Made by a program: the position numbers and the translations under genes. A DNA stretch of 43,000 nt, taken from contig CAMDDO010000019.1 in NCBI GenBank assembly GCA_945892755.1, positions 1 to 43,000 of the forward strand. The letters run 5' to 3'. Positions 8,197-16,897 of the stretch are shown here, one piece after another (the first letter of the stretch is position 1; each line of letters begins with the position of its first letter). The notes under the pieces are model-generated. The model worked only from the letters and a program-made list of their open reading frames with translations. It had not been told where the DNA came from and made no database searches. The DNA is from Rhizobium sp. Q54 (GTDB taxonomy: Bacteria > Pseudomonadota > Alphaproteobacteria > UBA828).

Positions 8197-9168
8197 CTAG
8201 CCCATGACCTCAAGGCGGTTGCGTATGCCGATCAGGCGAAGCGCGCTCGCCATGAGGGCGAAGATCAACACAGCACCCTGGAACAAAGGCTGGGCCAGCG
8301 AAGGCACACCGCTAAACAACAAGACGCTGTTGATGATGCGCAGCACATAGGCGCCATAGATCGAGCCGACCAGCCCGCCAGTGCCGCCAAACAGCGAAGT
8401 GCCGCCGATCACGACCGCGGCAATCGAGTTCAGCGTATAGGTGACGCCGCCATTGGCATCGCCGCTCAAGGTCTGGAAACCAAGGAAAAGCCCGCCGAGC
8501 GCGGCGAAGAAACCAGACCCCGTATAGGCGGCAAGGCGGGCGCGTTTGACCGGCACGCCTGACATAAAGGCGGCGATCTCGGATGAGCCGACCGCATAAA
8601 TTCCCCGGCCGATGATCGAGTTCTTGAGCGGCATCCAGACCAGCAGCACGAGCCCAATGAAAATGAACACCGGCGTTGGGATCACGCCGAAGACCGAGTA
8701 GGTGATGGCCTCGCTCAAGCCTTCATCGATCTCACCACCTGGCGCGGGACGAACGAGCAGCGCGAGGCCGGTATAAACGGCACCAGTCGCAAGCGTCGCG
8801 ATGATCGGCTGGATGCGGCCATAGACGACGATCACGCCGTTGATCAGGCCACATACGCAACCAAGCGCGATGACTGCGAGCAGACCGAGCGCGATCTGCC
8901 AGGGCGAACCGGTCAGCAGCTCGGAACCGAGCGAGTTGGTCAGCGCCATTATGGCGCCGATCGAAAGATCGAGCCCACCCGTCAAGACAGGCAGTGTCTG
9001 GCCCATCGCGATGAGCGCAAGCGCGCCGCCCTGATTGGCGGTCGCTTCAAGCGCCAGCATGTTGAAACGCGGATGGATGACGATGAAAACGACGAGAAGC
9101 ACCGCGAACAGCGCGAGCGCGATCAGCCCGCCGGAATTGTGACGCAGGCGGATGACGAGATCAGCCAT
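8197..9168 (-). CDS. Sugar-type ABC transporter permease (RbsC family), first permease
   Basis: A 323-residue permease of the RbsC family. The hallmark MGQTLPVLTGGLDLSIGAIM occurs near residue 70, the coupling loop SIIGRGIYAVGSSEIAAFMSG near residue 195, and VVIGGTSLFGGTGG near 260. The start at 9168 is preferred because its ATG overlaps the ATPase stop by eight bases, a common coupling arrangement; a possible start at 9213 would add 15 residues lying inside the ATPase gene. Transcribed after the ATPase and before the second permease. Confidence 0.9.
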   Translation of the reverse strand: MADLVIRLRHNSGGLIALALFAVLLVVFIVIHPRFNMLALEATANQGGALALIAMGQTLPVLTGGLDLSIGAIMALTNSLGSELLTGSPWQIALGLLAVIALGCVCGLINGVIVVYGRIQPIIATLATGAVYTGLALLVRPAPGGEIDEGLSEAITYSVFGVIPTPVFIFIGLVLLVWMPLKNSIIGRGIYAVGSSEIAAFMSGVPVKRARLAAYTGSGFFAALGGLFLGFQTLSGDANGGVTYTLNSIAAVVIGGTSLFGGTGGLVGSIYGAYVLRIINSVLLFSGVPSLAQPLFQGAVLIFALMASALRLIGIRNRLEVMG

Positions 9169-10720
9169 GGGCGGCGCCTGTGGTTTGGGTCGCGCGCTTG
9201 CCAAGGTCGACATTGAGCGACGCGGCGACGATGTTCTGTTCGGTGATGTCGTCGCCCACGAGGGTGCGAATGATCTCGCCGTGATAGAGGATCGAGATCC
9301 GATCGCACATGCCGATCAGCTCGTCATAGTCGGTCGAATAGAAAAGTATCGCAGCACCGTCATCGGCCAGCTTTCGCATCAGCGCGTAAATTTCCTGCTT
9401 GGTGCCGACGTCGATACCACGGGTGGGATCCATCAACAGCAACACCTTCGCCTCGGTCATCAGCCATTTGCCGATGACAACTTTCTGCTGATTGCCGCCG
9501 GAGAGCGTACGCACGGGGTCGGACGGCGCGCCGATCTTGATCCGCATGGTCTCGATCATCGCATCGACCCGCGTGCTCTCAAGCGAGCGGTTGATCACGC
9601 CTGTTTTGACGAAGCGCGACAGGCTCGCGATCGAAAGATTGTCGCGAATCGACATCGGCAGCATGAGACCTTCGGTCTTGCGATCCTCGGGGATCATCGC
9701 GATCGCGTTCTTCGGGTGTTTGGCCGTGGCGGGGCTGCGAACGGCGGCGTCGCGTCCATAGAGCTTGACCGAGCCCTTGAGACCACGCAGCACACCAAAG
9801 AGCCCAAGCAGGATTTCGCGCTGGCCCTGCCCATCGAGACCGCCAAGGCCAACGATTTCCCCCGGCCGGATCGAAAAGGAAATCCCGTTCAGCCGGTCCT
9901 CCCAGGCAAGATTGTCGACCTCGAGGGCCGGCTCGGGCAAGGCACGCGGCTTCGGCTTCGGTGGATAGATCTGCGTGATCTCGCGCCCGATCATGAGCTG
10001 GACGACCTGCTCGGGCGTCCGCTCGCCCTGACGGAAGGTCTGGATGTAGCGGCCGTTGCGAAAAACCGTGCAATGATCGGCGATCGCCTCGATCTCGGCC
10101 ATGCGGTGCGAGATGTAAAGAATGGCGGTGCCTTGATCGCGGAGCGTTCGGAGGATGGCGAAGACCTTTTCGACATCCGCCGCGGTGAGCGCCGAGGTGG
10201 CCTCATCGAGGATCAAGAGTTTGGGCGCGCGGCCTAGCGCCTTAGCGATTTCGACAAGCTGCCGGCGCGAAAGTGGCAAATCGCGCACCCGCGAGATGGG
10301 ATTGACGTCATTGCAGCCGACCCGGGCCAGCAATGATTCGGCGCGCTGGCGCTGGGCGCGTTGTGCGATGAAGCCGCGGCGTCCGGGCGGGTTGGTGATG
10401 CAGATATTGTCGGCGACGCTCAGGTCCGGCATCAGGCTGAGCTCTTGAAAGATGCACACAATGCCTGCGCGCGTGGCGTCAACCGGCGTGAAGTGGTGAA
10501 CCTCCTTGCCTTCGAGCATCATGCGACCGGTATCGGCGCGCGCGACCCCGGCCATGATCTTGATCAGCGTGCTCTTGCCCGCACCATTTTCGCCGAGGAC
10601 CGCGTGGATGCTGTGGCGCTGGCAGGCAAAGTGGACATCGTCCAGCGCGACGACGCCGCCATAATGCTTGGAGATGCCTTCCATGCTGAGGAAGGCAGGG
10701 TCAGATTGCGCGTCGCGCAT
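9161..10720 (-). CDS. Sugar-type ABC transporter ATPase with two nucleotide-binding domains (RbsA/MglA family)
   Basis: A 519-residue fused double ATPase. Domain 1 has Walker A GENGAGKST (residues 43-51), a signature-like LSRRQLVEIAKAL and Walker B LLILDEATSAL. Domain 2 has the degenerate Walker A GLDGQGQRE, the signature LSGGNQQKVVIGKWL and a Walker B ending LLLMDPTRGID, where Asp431 is followed by Pro and the usual catalytic Glu is absent. Such asymmetry is common in this family. No strong ribosome-binding site is seen before the ATG at 10720. It follows the binding-protein gene after 64 bases containing a hairpin and overlaps the first permease gene. Confidence 0.92.
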   Translation of the reverse strand: MRDAQSDPAFLSMEGISKHYGGVVALDDVHFACQRHSIHAVLGENGAGKSTLIKIMAGVARADTGRMMLEGKEVHHFTPVDATRAGIVCIFQELSLMPDLSVADNICITNPPGRRGFIAQRAQRQRAESLLARVGCNDVNPISRVRDLPLSRRQLVEIAKALGRAPKLLILDEATSALTAADVEKVFAILRTLRDQGTAILYISHRMAEIEAIADHCTVFRNGRYIQTFRQGERTPEQVVQLMIGREITQIYPPKPKPRALPEPALEVDNLAWEDRLNGISFSIRPGEIVGLGGLDGQGQREILLGLFGVLRGLKGSVKLYGRDAAVRSPATAKHPKNAIAMIPEDRKTEGLMLPMSIRDNLSIASLSRFVKTGVINRSLESTRVDAMIETMRIKIGAPSDPVRTLSGGNQQKVVIGKWLMTEAKVLLLMDPTRGIDVGTKQEIYALMRKLADDGAAILFYSTDYDELIGMCDRISILYHGEIIRTLVGDDITEQNIVAASLNVDLGKRATQTTGAAHG

Positions 10721-10736
10721 GGTTGGTGCGCAAGAT

Positions 10737-10769
10737 CGCCGCGGCTGAGGCTACACCCCAACCGCGGCG
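10737..10769 (-). other. Stem-loop between binding-protein and ATPase genes
   Basis: CGCCGCGG at 10737-10744 and CCGCGGCG at 10762-10769 form a perfect 8-bp GC stem with a 17-base loop. It lies in the 64-base gap after the binding-protein stop. No T-tract follows on the minus strand, so it is more likely an mRNA-stabilising or processing hairpin that lets the binding protein be made in excess than a full terminator. Confidence 0.5.
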
Positions 10770-10784
10770 TCACTTGCTCAGAGC

Positions 10785-11912
10785 CTAGGTGTTGTCGCTG
10801 CTCTGATTGAACAACTCGTCCGGCGTCAGCGGCTTGAAGCACGCCGGATAGCCCGTGCCGGTGTTGAAGCTGGCCGGCAGGTCCGGGAAATAATGCTCGC
10901 CAGCCTTCATATCGCTGCCGAGCACGCCCGTGCTTGGAAGCGCAACCAGCACCGGCAGCTCGTGGCCCTGCAGGAGCTTGATCGCGCCATCCATGGCGAC
11001 CGCGCTCATCGCCGGATGTTGCTCGACCGAGATGAACGGCACCTTGTTCTCGACCGCCATGCGGCGGGTGCCGTTCTCGCCGTCGAGACCCATCGGAACC
11101 ATCTCATGGCCCGCGGCCTTGAACGCGTTGATCAGGCCTTGCCCGCCGTGCTGCGACATAACGGCGTCGAACTTGGGGTGAGCCGCGAGAGCATCGGCGA
11201 CGACCTTTTGCACCGTGCCGGTATCCCAATTGCCAACCACCGTGACGATCTCAACACCGTCCTTCTCGAACACCTTGTGCATGCCGATCGAGCGGTCGCG
11301 ATCGACCGAGTTGCCGGGTAGGCCGCGCACCTCAAGCACGCGAATGCCCTTGGTCTTGCCCGCCGCTTCGAGCTGCGCCCAAACGTACTTGCCCTTGGTC
11401 TCCTCGAACTCGATCTGCTTTTGGTTGACCTGGAACACCTTGTCGGTGTCGAGGATGTTGTCGAACGGCACCAGCACGGTGCCGGCACGCTCGGCGCGCT
11501 TGATCACGGCGTCGAACGCCGTCGGGTTGACCGCGATGAACGATATGGCGTCGAAACCGGCCGCGATGAAGTTGTCGATCGCGGCGATCTGGGCGGCCAC
11601 GTCGGCGCCCGTGCTGACCACTTTGAGCTCTTTGATGTTGGCCGCGTTCTCGGGCCGCGCCGCCCAGGCCTTCAGGCTTTGAATCATCTGGATGCGCCAG
11701 TCATTGCCGGCGAAGCCATTGACCAGCGCGAGGCGATAGGGGCCTTCCTTCGCCGGATAGCTGATCATTTTCGTCGTGTCTTCCCAAGGCCGGAAGCATT
11801 CCGGAATGGGATTCGGCTTCGCGTCGGCGGCGAAAGCGGCGCTCGCCGAGATCGATATAGTCACGGCAAGCGCGGCCGCGGTAAACAGCATGTTTCGAGC
11901 CAGTCTGATCAT
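10785..11912 (-). CDS. Periplasmic substrate-binding protein of the sugar-type ABC transporter
   Basis: A 375-residue exported binding protein of the periplasmic-binding-protein type I group used by RbsB-like systems. A Sec signal peptide is clear: MIRLARN, a hydrophobic run, then SASAAFA before ADAKP. The mature protein has LALVNGFAGNDWRIQMIQSL at the start of lobe 1, DAISFIAVNPTAFD in the middle and DAVMSQHGGQGLINAFKAAG in lobe 2. The start at 11912 has GGGAG seven bases upstream. It is the first gene of the transporter operon. The extended mature N-terminus (PIPECFRPWEDTTKM) is unlike simple ribose-binding proteins and points to a different ligand, which the sequence does not reveal. Confidence 0.92.
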   Translation of the reverse strand: MIRLARNMLFTAAALAVTISISASAAFAADAKPNPIPECFRPWEDTTKMISYPAKEGPYRLALVNGFAGNDWRIQMIQSLKAWAARPENAANIKELKVVSTGADVAAQIAAIDNFIAAGFDAISFIAVNPTAFDAVIKRAERAGTVLVPFDNILDTDKVFQVNQKQIEFEETKGKYVWAQLEAAGKTKGIRVLEVRGLPGNSVDRDRSIGMHKVFEKDGVEIVTVVGNWDTGTVQKVVADALAAHPKFDAVMSQHGGQGLINAFKAAGHEMVPMGLDGENGTRRMAVENKVPFISVEQHPAMSAVAMDGAIKLLQGHELPVLVALPSTGVLGSDMKAGEHYFPDLPASFNTGTGYPACFKPLTPDELFNQSSDNT

Positions 11913-12050
11913 CTATAGTCTCCCATGTTCAACGTCGCCCCTTGCTTGGAAGGAGCAGTTCAAGTACCGGCCGACGCGCGTTTCGGTGGAGTTCTTGTTG
12001 GAGCGCCGACAAACCCGTTTTAAGGCGATGCTCCGCCCACAGGCCGAGGG

Positions 12051-12079
12051 ATTGAGACAGCAAGCCAAAATCGTGTCAA
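12051..12079 (-). promoter_or_regulatory. Putative promoter for the binding protein-ATPase-permease-monooxygenase operon
   Basis: On the minus strand a perfect TTGACA (12079-12074) is followed after 17 bases by CTCAAT (12056-12051), a weak -10. It lies in the 188-base gap between the LLM oxygenase stop and the binding-protein start and would give a leader of about 130 bases. The rest of this gap shows nothing recognisable. Confidence 0.4.
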
Positions 12080-12100
12080 GCAAGCCCGTGGCTGCCAAAC

Positions 12101-13252
12101 TCAATTGCGCAATCCCGCCTGGCGCATCAGCGGCATGACTTTCTCGCCGAAATACTTCATCTCTTCATAGTAGTCGAGCCATGACAGAATGAAGCCCTCG
12201 ACCCCGGTTTCGGCGATCGCGAGCATTTTCTCGACCACTTGGTCGGGCGTGCCGACCAGGGGATAGCCGCCCCAACCCGCAATGAAGCGCTCGCCCATGG
12301 CGCGGATTTCGTCTTGGTTGCTACCATAGGAATAATTCTCGCCCTGCATCAAATCGATGATCGTGCGGGTCGCGCCCCAATCGCCTTCGGCGACGATGCG
12401 GTCATAGAGCGCTTTCGCTTCTTTCTCGGTGTCGCGACAGCAGACCAGGCCATAGCTCATCACGCCGCATTGTCGGCCATGGCTCGCCGCGCGCCGATGA
12501 ATGTCCTTGGCCATGTCGGCGCCTTTTTCGAGCGACGGAATCGAGACGAAATTGAAATCGGCATGGCGTGCCGAAAAATCACGCCCGGCCGGCGAGCTGC
12601 CGGCATTGATGATCACCGGATGCGGCTGTTGAATTGGCTTTGGCGAGAGCCAGCCTTGGTTGATCGTGAAGTACTCGCCCTTGTGACTGAACTCATCCTC
12701 GGTCCACAGCCGTTTCATGCAGGTCAGCCATTCATCGGCCACCTCATAGCGCGTGTCGTGGCCGAGCTGCTTGACGCCGAACATCTCCATTTCGGGCTTG
12801 AACCAGCCGCACACGACATTGAGGCCGAAGCGGCCATTCGAAATGTGATCGATTGTCGCGGCCTGCTTGGCGGCGAAAATGGGGTGCACGGTCGGCACGT
12901 GCGAGGTGGCGAACACCATGATGTTTTCCGTGTGGCAGGCCATCGCGGTCGCCCAGGTGAACACCTCCATATTGGTGCCGTTGAATTTGGTCGAGCCGCC
13001 AAAGTGCTTCCAGCGCCCGACCGGCACCAGAAGCTCGAAGCCAAGCCTATCCGCCAGCTTGCTGATCTTGACGCTGTGCTCGTAACTCGGCTCGAAGGTC
13101 GTTTCGGCATGGGTGATGGTGCAGCCATTGCTACAATTCTGGCCGAACACGCCGAGCTTGAAACGATTGGCGTTATAGACCGGCAAACGATCTCGCCGCC
13201 ATTGTTTCAGATCGTCGGGATGTTTCGGTTCCCGCGCCAATTCAACCACCAT
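12101..13252 (-). CDS. LLM class flavin-dependent monooxygenase (RutA/SsuD-like)
   Basis: A 383-residue luciferase-like TIM-barrel monooxygenase using reduced FMN supplied by a reductase. Typical blocks are KLADRLGFELLVPVGRWKH, the ATSHVPTVHPIFAAKQAATID segment, NGRFGLNVVCGWFKPE and INAGSSPAGRDFSARHADF. From memory these match the branch with RutA pyrimidine oxygenase and dimethylsulfone-type monooxygenases. The ATG at 13252 is chosen because GGTGGAG lies six bases upstream; a GTG at 13267 would add five residues. It begins 28 bases after the molybdenum hydroxylase stop, so the two are co-transcribed. Likely role: oxidative cleavage of a heterocycle or C-S/C-N bond. No flavin reductase gene is visible nearby. 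Confidence 0.88.
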   Translation of the reverse strand: MVVELAREPKHPDDLKQWRRDRLPVYNANRFKLGVFGQNCSNGCTITHAETTFEPSYEHSVKISKLADRLGFELLVPVGRWKHFGGSTKFNGTNMEVFTWATAMACHTENIMVFATSHVPTVHPIFAAKQAATIDHISNGRFGLNVVCGWFKPEMEMFGVKQLGHDTRYEVADEWLTCMKRLWTEDEFSHKGEYFTINQGWLSPKPIQQPHPVIINAGSSPAGRDFSARHADFNFVSIPSLEKGADMAKDIHRRAASHGRQCGVMSYGLVCCRDTEKEAKALYDRIVAEGDWGATRTIIDLMQGENYSYGSNQDEIRAMGERFIAGWGGYPLVGTPDQVVEKMLAIAETGVEGFILSWLDYYEEMKYFGEKVMPLMRQAGLRN

Positions 13253-13280
13253 GCCACGCTCCACCACTTGATCGTTGAGG

Positions 13281-15623
13281 CTAAGTTTGTTTCTTCGCGT
13301 CGCTCATGGCGCGCCAAACTCGTTCCGGGCTCGCCGGCATATCGAAATTTCTGATCCCGAGCGGCGCGAGCGCGTCGTTCACCGCGTTCATCACGGCGGG
13401 CAGCGCGCCGACCGTGCCGGCCTCGCCCGCGCCTTTGACACCCAAGGGATTGTTCGGCGTCGGAACCTCGTTCGCAGCGACGGAGAAGAAAGGCAGATCG
13501 TCCGCGCGCGGCATGGCGTAGTCCATGAACGTGCCGGAGAGCAATTGGCCCGAGCCGGAATCATAGACAATGCGCTCGCACAGCGCTTGGCCGACGCCCT
13601 GCGCCACGCCGCCGTGAATCTGGCCATCGAGCAACAATGGATTGACCACGCGGCCGACATCATCGACCACGGCATAGCGCGTTAGCGCCAACGCACCGGT
13701 CTCGGGATCGATTTCGACCTCGCAGACATGACAGCCATTGGGGAAGGTGGCATTGGGCGGTGTGATGATGGCGCTGGCCGATAGACCTAGCTCGACGCCG
13801 GGTGGCAAGGCTCGTGGCGAGAATGCGGTTCGCGCCACTTCATCGAGGCCGACCGAGCGATCGGTGCCGATCACCGTGAAGCGCCCGTCGCGAAACGCCA
13901 AATCACCCGCCGCCGCTTCCAGGAGATGCGCGGCGATAAGCTTGCCCTTGGCGATGATTGTTTCAGCGGCGCGCAACACCGCCGCGCCGCCGACACCGAC
14001 CGAGCGCGAGCCGAACGTGCCCTTGCCGTGATAAACTTGGTCCGTATCGCCATAAACGATACGCACGCGCTCGGGCGCGAGGTCAAAGATGTGGGCGGCG
14101 AGCTGGCGAAACACGGTCTCGTGCCCTTGGCCATGCGAATGCGTGCCGAGCAAGAAGGTCGCCTCGCCCGAGGCGTCGAAACGAATTTCCGCCATTTCCT
14201 CGAATGGCGCGTCTTGCGGTCCGCCGGCGACCTCGATCGCATAGGCGATGCCGAAGCCGAAAAGTTTGCCGCGCCGCTTGGCATCGTCGCGTCGTCCTGG
14301 CACGCCGCTCCAATCGGCAAGCTCCAGCGCCATCGTCATTGTTTCGGCGAAGTCGCCAGAGTCATAACGATGGAGAAAGCCGGTATCGAACGGCATGGCC
14401 ATCGGCGGGATCATATTGCGCTGACGCAGCCCGATAGGATCGAGGCCCAGCTCGCGCGCGGCTTCATCGATGATTCGTTCGATGCAATAGGTCGCCTCGG
14501 GTCGCCCGGCACCGCGATAGGCGGAGATGGCATGCGTATTAGTGAAAACGCCGGTGACCTCGACATCGTAGCTACCGATCACATAGGGGCCCGCAAGCCC
14601 GCCCAGATTATTGCTGGCGGTCCAAACGCCGAAGGAATCGAGATAGGCGCCCATGTTCGCGACGGTGCGTACGCGCAAGCCGAGGAATTTTCCGTGCTCA
14701 TCAAGCGCGAGCGCGACCGTCGATAAATTATCGCGCGAATGGTGATCAGCCAGAAAGGCTTCGGCGCGCCCGCTCTGCCAGCGTACGGCTCGGCCGGTTC
14801 GCTTCGCCGCCCAAAGCACCAAGGCAAGTTCCGGGTAGGCCGAGACCTTGAGGCCAAACGCGCCGCCGATATCGGGCGAGACAACGCGCAATCGGCTCGG
14901 GCTCATGTGAAAGATGCTTCGTGCCAATTCATCGCGCAACAAGTGCGGGGCCTGCACGCCGGCATGGAGCGTGTAGCGCTCATCACGCGGGTCATAGATG
15001 CCAATGGCGCTCCGTGTTTCCATTGGGTTCGCGATCACGCGAGAGATATCGAAGCGCCGTTCGATCACACGTGCCGCGCGGGCGAAGGCCGCTTCGGCCG
15101 CCGCCGCATTGCCGGCCCGATGCACGAAGCAGACATTGCCGGGTTCTTCATCCCACACGGACGGCTGGCTCTCTTGCGTCGCGATGACGGCGTCGATGAC
15201 GGCGGGTAGGGGGTCGATCTCGAGCCCGATCAAATCCAGCGCATCCTCGGCCTCGTGCTCACTCTCGGCGATCACCAGGGCGACCGGCTCGCCAATATGG
15301 CGGACACGATCAAGCGCCAGCACCCGATAGGGCGGTACGAAATTCGGCGTGCCGTCGGCCCTCCGGCGCGCAAGAAACGACGTGAAGCAGCCCAGGCCGT
15401 CAGCCGCGGCGTCCGCCCCGGTCAGAACATCGATCACGCCCGGTGCGGCGCGGGCGGCGGTGACGTCGAGGCGCCTGATGTGCCCCGCGGCGTGGGCGGC
15501 TCGTAGAATCTTGGCGTGCACGAGACCGGGCAGCGCGATATCGCCAACATAGCGGCCGCGGCCGCGAACGAACCGATCGTCTTCAAACCGCCTGACGCTC
15601 TGGCCGAGATCGAATTCCCGCAT
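13281..15623 (-). CDS. Xanthine dehydrogenase family molybdopterin-binding large subunit (CoxL-like, form II type)
   Basis: A 780-residue molybdenum hydroxylase large subunit. The N-terminal a/b hammerhead domain (RRFEDDRFVRGRGRYVGDI) is followed by two molybdopterin-binding parts with GGAFGLK at 253-259. The active loop reads AYRGAGR (368-374) instead of the AYRCSFR of true form I CO dehydrogenase. The catalytic Glu734 lies in GAGEAG. Such enzymes hydroxylate N-heterocycles or aldehydes with water as oxygen source. The FAD (CoxM) and 2Fe-2S (CoxS) subunits usually needed are absent from the window. It is the first gene of the minus-strand block and divergent from the 2-oxoglutarate oxygenase across a 145-base gap in which I see no strong promoter. 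Confidence 0.9.
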   Translation of the reverse strand: MREFDLGQSVRRFEDDRFVRGRGRYVGDIALPGLVHAKILRAAHAAGHIRRLDVTAARAAPGVIDVLTGADAAADGLGCFTSFLARRRADGTPNFVPPYRVLALDRVRHIGEPVALVIAESEHEAEDALDLIGLEIDPLPAVIDAVIATQESQPSVWDEEPGNVCFVHRAGNAAAAEAAFARAARVIERRFDISRVIANPMETRSAIGIYDPRDERYTLHAGVQAPHLLRDELARSIFHMSPSRLRVVSPDIGGAFGLKVSAYPELALVLWAAKRTGRAVRWQSGRAEAFLADHHSRDNLSTVALALDEHGKFLGLRVRTVANMGAYLDSFGVWTASNNLGGLAGPYVIGSYDVEVTGVFTNTHAISAYRGAGRPEATYCIERIIDEAARELGLDPIGLRQRNMIPPMAMPFDTGFLHRYDSGDFAETMTMALELADWSGVPGRRDDAKRRGKLFGFGIAYAIEVAGGPQDAPFEEMAEIRFDASGEATFLLGTHSHGQGHETVFRQLAAHIFDLAPERVRIVYGDTDQVYHGKGTFGSRSVGVGGAAVLRAAETIIAKGKLIAAHLLEAAAGDLAFRDGRFTVIGTDRSVGLDEVARTAFSPRALPPGVELGLSASAIITPPNATFPNGCHVCEVEIDPETGALALTRYAVVDDVGRVVNPLLLDGQIHGGVAQGVGQALCERIVYDSGSGQLLSGTFMDYAMPRADDLPFFSVAANEVPTPNNPLGVKGAGEAGTVGALPAVMNAVNDALAPLGIRNFDMPASPERVWRAMSDAKKQT

Positions 15624-15768
15624 TGCCGCCTACCCCAACGCGCCACCGCGCGGCGACGCTAGAGCAATCGGCCGTCGGATGCCATGGTCCGGCAGCCACG
15701 CCCTTGTGGCGGCTCGGCCGATACGGGCATATTAGGGTCTAGGCCTGTATTTTGGGAGCGCAGGTGCC

Positions 15769-16779
15769 ATGGTTTCGGCAATTCCGGTAATCGATATTGC
15801 GCCGTTCACGCAGGGCGGCGCGGCGGGCCATCAGGCTGTCGCCCAAGCGGTCGACCGCGCCTGTACCGATCTTGGTTTCCTCATCATCTCGGGGCACGGC
15901 GTGGCCGAGACGCTCGTCGATGACATGCGGGCCGTCTCACGCCAATTCTTTGATTTGCCGGTCGATGAAAAAATGCGCTTGCGCATGCCGCCCGATCGTT
16001 ATCGCGGTTATATCGCGTTCGGCCATGAGGCGCTGGCCAATAGTCTGGATCAGGCTTCGCCGCCCGACCTCAAGGAGTCGTTCTCGATCGGGCCGTCCGA
16101 TTTCCCCGATGATGCCTATCATCGCGCGGCGAAGCCGGGAAACTTCTTCGCGACCAATCTCTGGCCGAACAGCCCGGCAAACATGCGGGCGATTTGGGAA
16201 AAATATTTTCGCGAGATGGAGCGCGTCTCGACGCTGTTGATGCGTATCTTCGCTGTTGGGCTCGGCATAGACGAGCACTTTTTCGACGACAAGATCGACC
16301 GCCACATTACGAATTTCAGCGTAATCCATTATCCCGAACAGCCCGGCGAGCCCTTGCCCGGTCAGCTCCGCGCCGGCGCGCATACTGATTATGGCAGCCT
16401 GACCATCGTGAAACCCGATGCGGCGCCGGGCGGCCTTCAGGTGCTCGGCAAGGATGGCGGCTGGATCGACGTGCCGGTCATCGCGGGCACGTTTGTCGTA
16501 AATCTCGGCGACCTAATGGCCGAGTGGACCAATGATCGCTGGGTCTCGACGCTCCATCGCGTGGTCAACCCGCCGCGCGACAAAGCGCGCGGCAGTCGGC
16601 GCCTATCGACCACCTTCTTTCACCAGCCGAATTATGACGCTGTCATCGAGTCTCTGCCGACCTGCACCGATGCCGCCCGTCCGCCGCGTTATGGGCGGAC
16701 CACCTCGGGCGAGCACGTCTGGATGAAAGTCAACAAGCACCGCCAGCCCGAGCTCGACAAGATCAAACGAATCGGATAG
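15769..16779 (+). CDS. 2-oxoglutarate/Fe(II)-dependent oxygenase, isopenicillin N synthase-like
   Basis: A 336-residue non-haem iron oxygenase with the N-terminal DIOX_N region (IPVIDIAPF, DLGFLIISGHGV) and the C-terminal double-stranded beta helix. The iron triad is visible: His205 and Asp207 in GAHTDYGSLTIV and His263 in LHRVVNP. Arg278 and Ser280 form the RxS motif that binds the 2-oxoglutarate carboxylate (or substrate in IPNS). Full length, so probably active. It couples 2-oxoglutarate decarboxylation to hydroxylation, desaturation or ring closure of an unknown substrate. It is divergent from the molybdenum hydroxylase and 118 bases upstream of the second liv operon, with which it could be co-expressed. 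Confidence 0.9.
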   Translation: MVSAIPVIDIAPFTQGGAAGHQAVAQAVDRACTDLGFLIISGHGVAETLVDDMRAVSRQFFDLPVDEKMRLRMPPDRYRGYIAFGHEALANSLDQASPPDLKESFSIGPSDFPDDAYHRAAKPGNFFATNLWPNSPANMRAIWEKYFREMERVSTLLMRIFAVGLGIDEHFFDDKIDRHITNFSVIHYPEQPGEPLPGQLRAGAHTDYGSLTIVKPDAAPGGLQVLGKDGGWIDVPVIAGTFVVNLGDLMAEWTNDRWVSTLHRVVNPPRDKARGSRRLSTTFFHQPNYDAVIESLPTCTDAARPPRYGRTTSGEHVWMKVNKHRQPELDKIKRIG

Positions 16780-16826
16780 CGGGATCGGCAACCGCGCCGC
16801 GTTGGACAAATACGCTTGCCACAAAG

Positions 16827-16841
16827 GTCTAGAATCTAGAC
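16827..16841. promoter_or_regulatory. Perfect 15-bp palindrome upstream of the second liv operon
   Basis: GTCTAGA and TCTAGAC are perfect inverted repeats around a single A. The dyad lies in the 118-base gap between the 2-oxoglutarate oxygenase stop and the livG start and contains TAGAAT (16830-16835), a five-of-six match to a -10 hexamer, although no good -35 lies at standard distance. It looks like an operator for a dimeric regulator; no candidate regulator gene is adjacent. Confidence 0.45.
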
Positions 16842-16897
16842 GATGGATCGGGAAAGACAGCGTGCTGCCGATTGGCCGCCGCTCGTGGGGGGGGGTC

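Noticed and set aside
13281-15623. Carbon monoxide dehydrogenase large subunit (form I CoxL)
   Set aside because: The active loop is AYRGAGR, not AYRCSFR, and coxM/coxS are absent.
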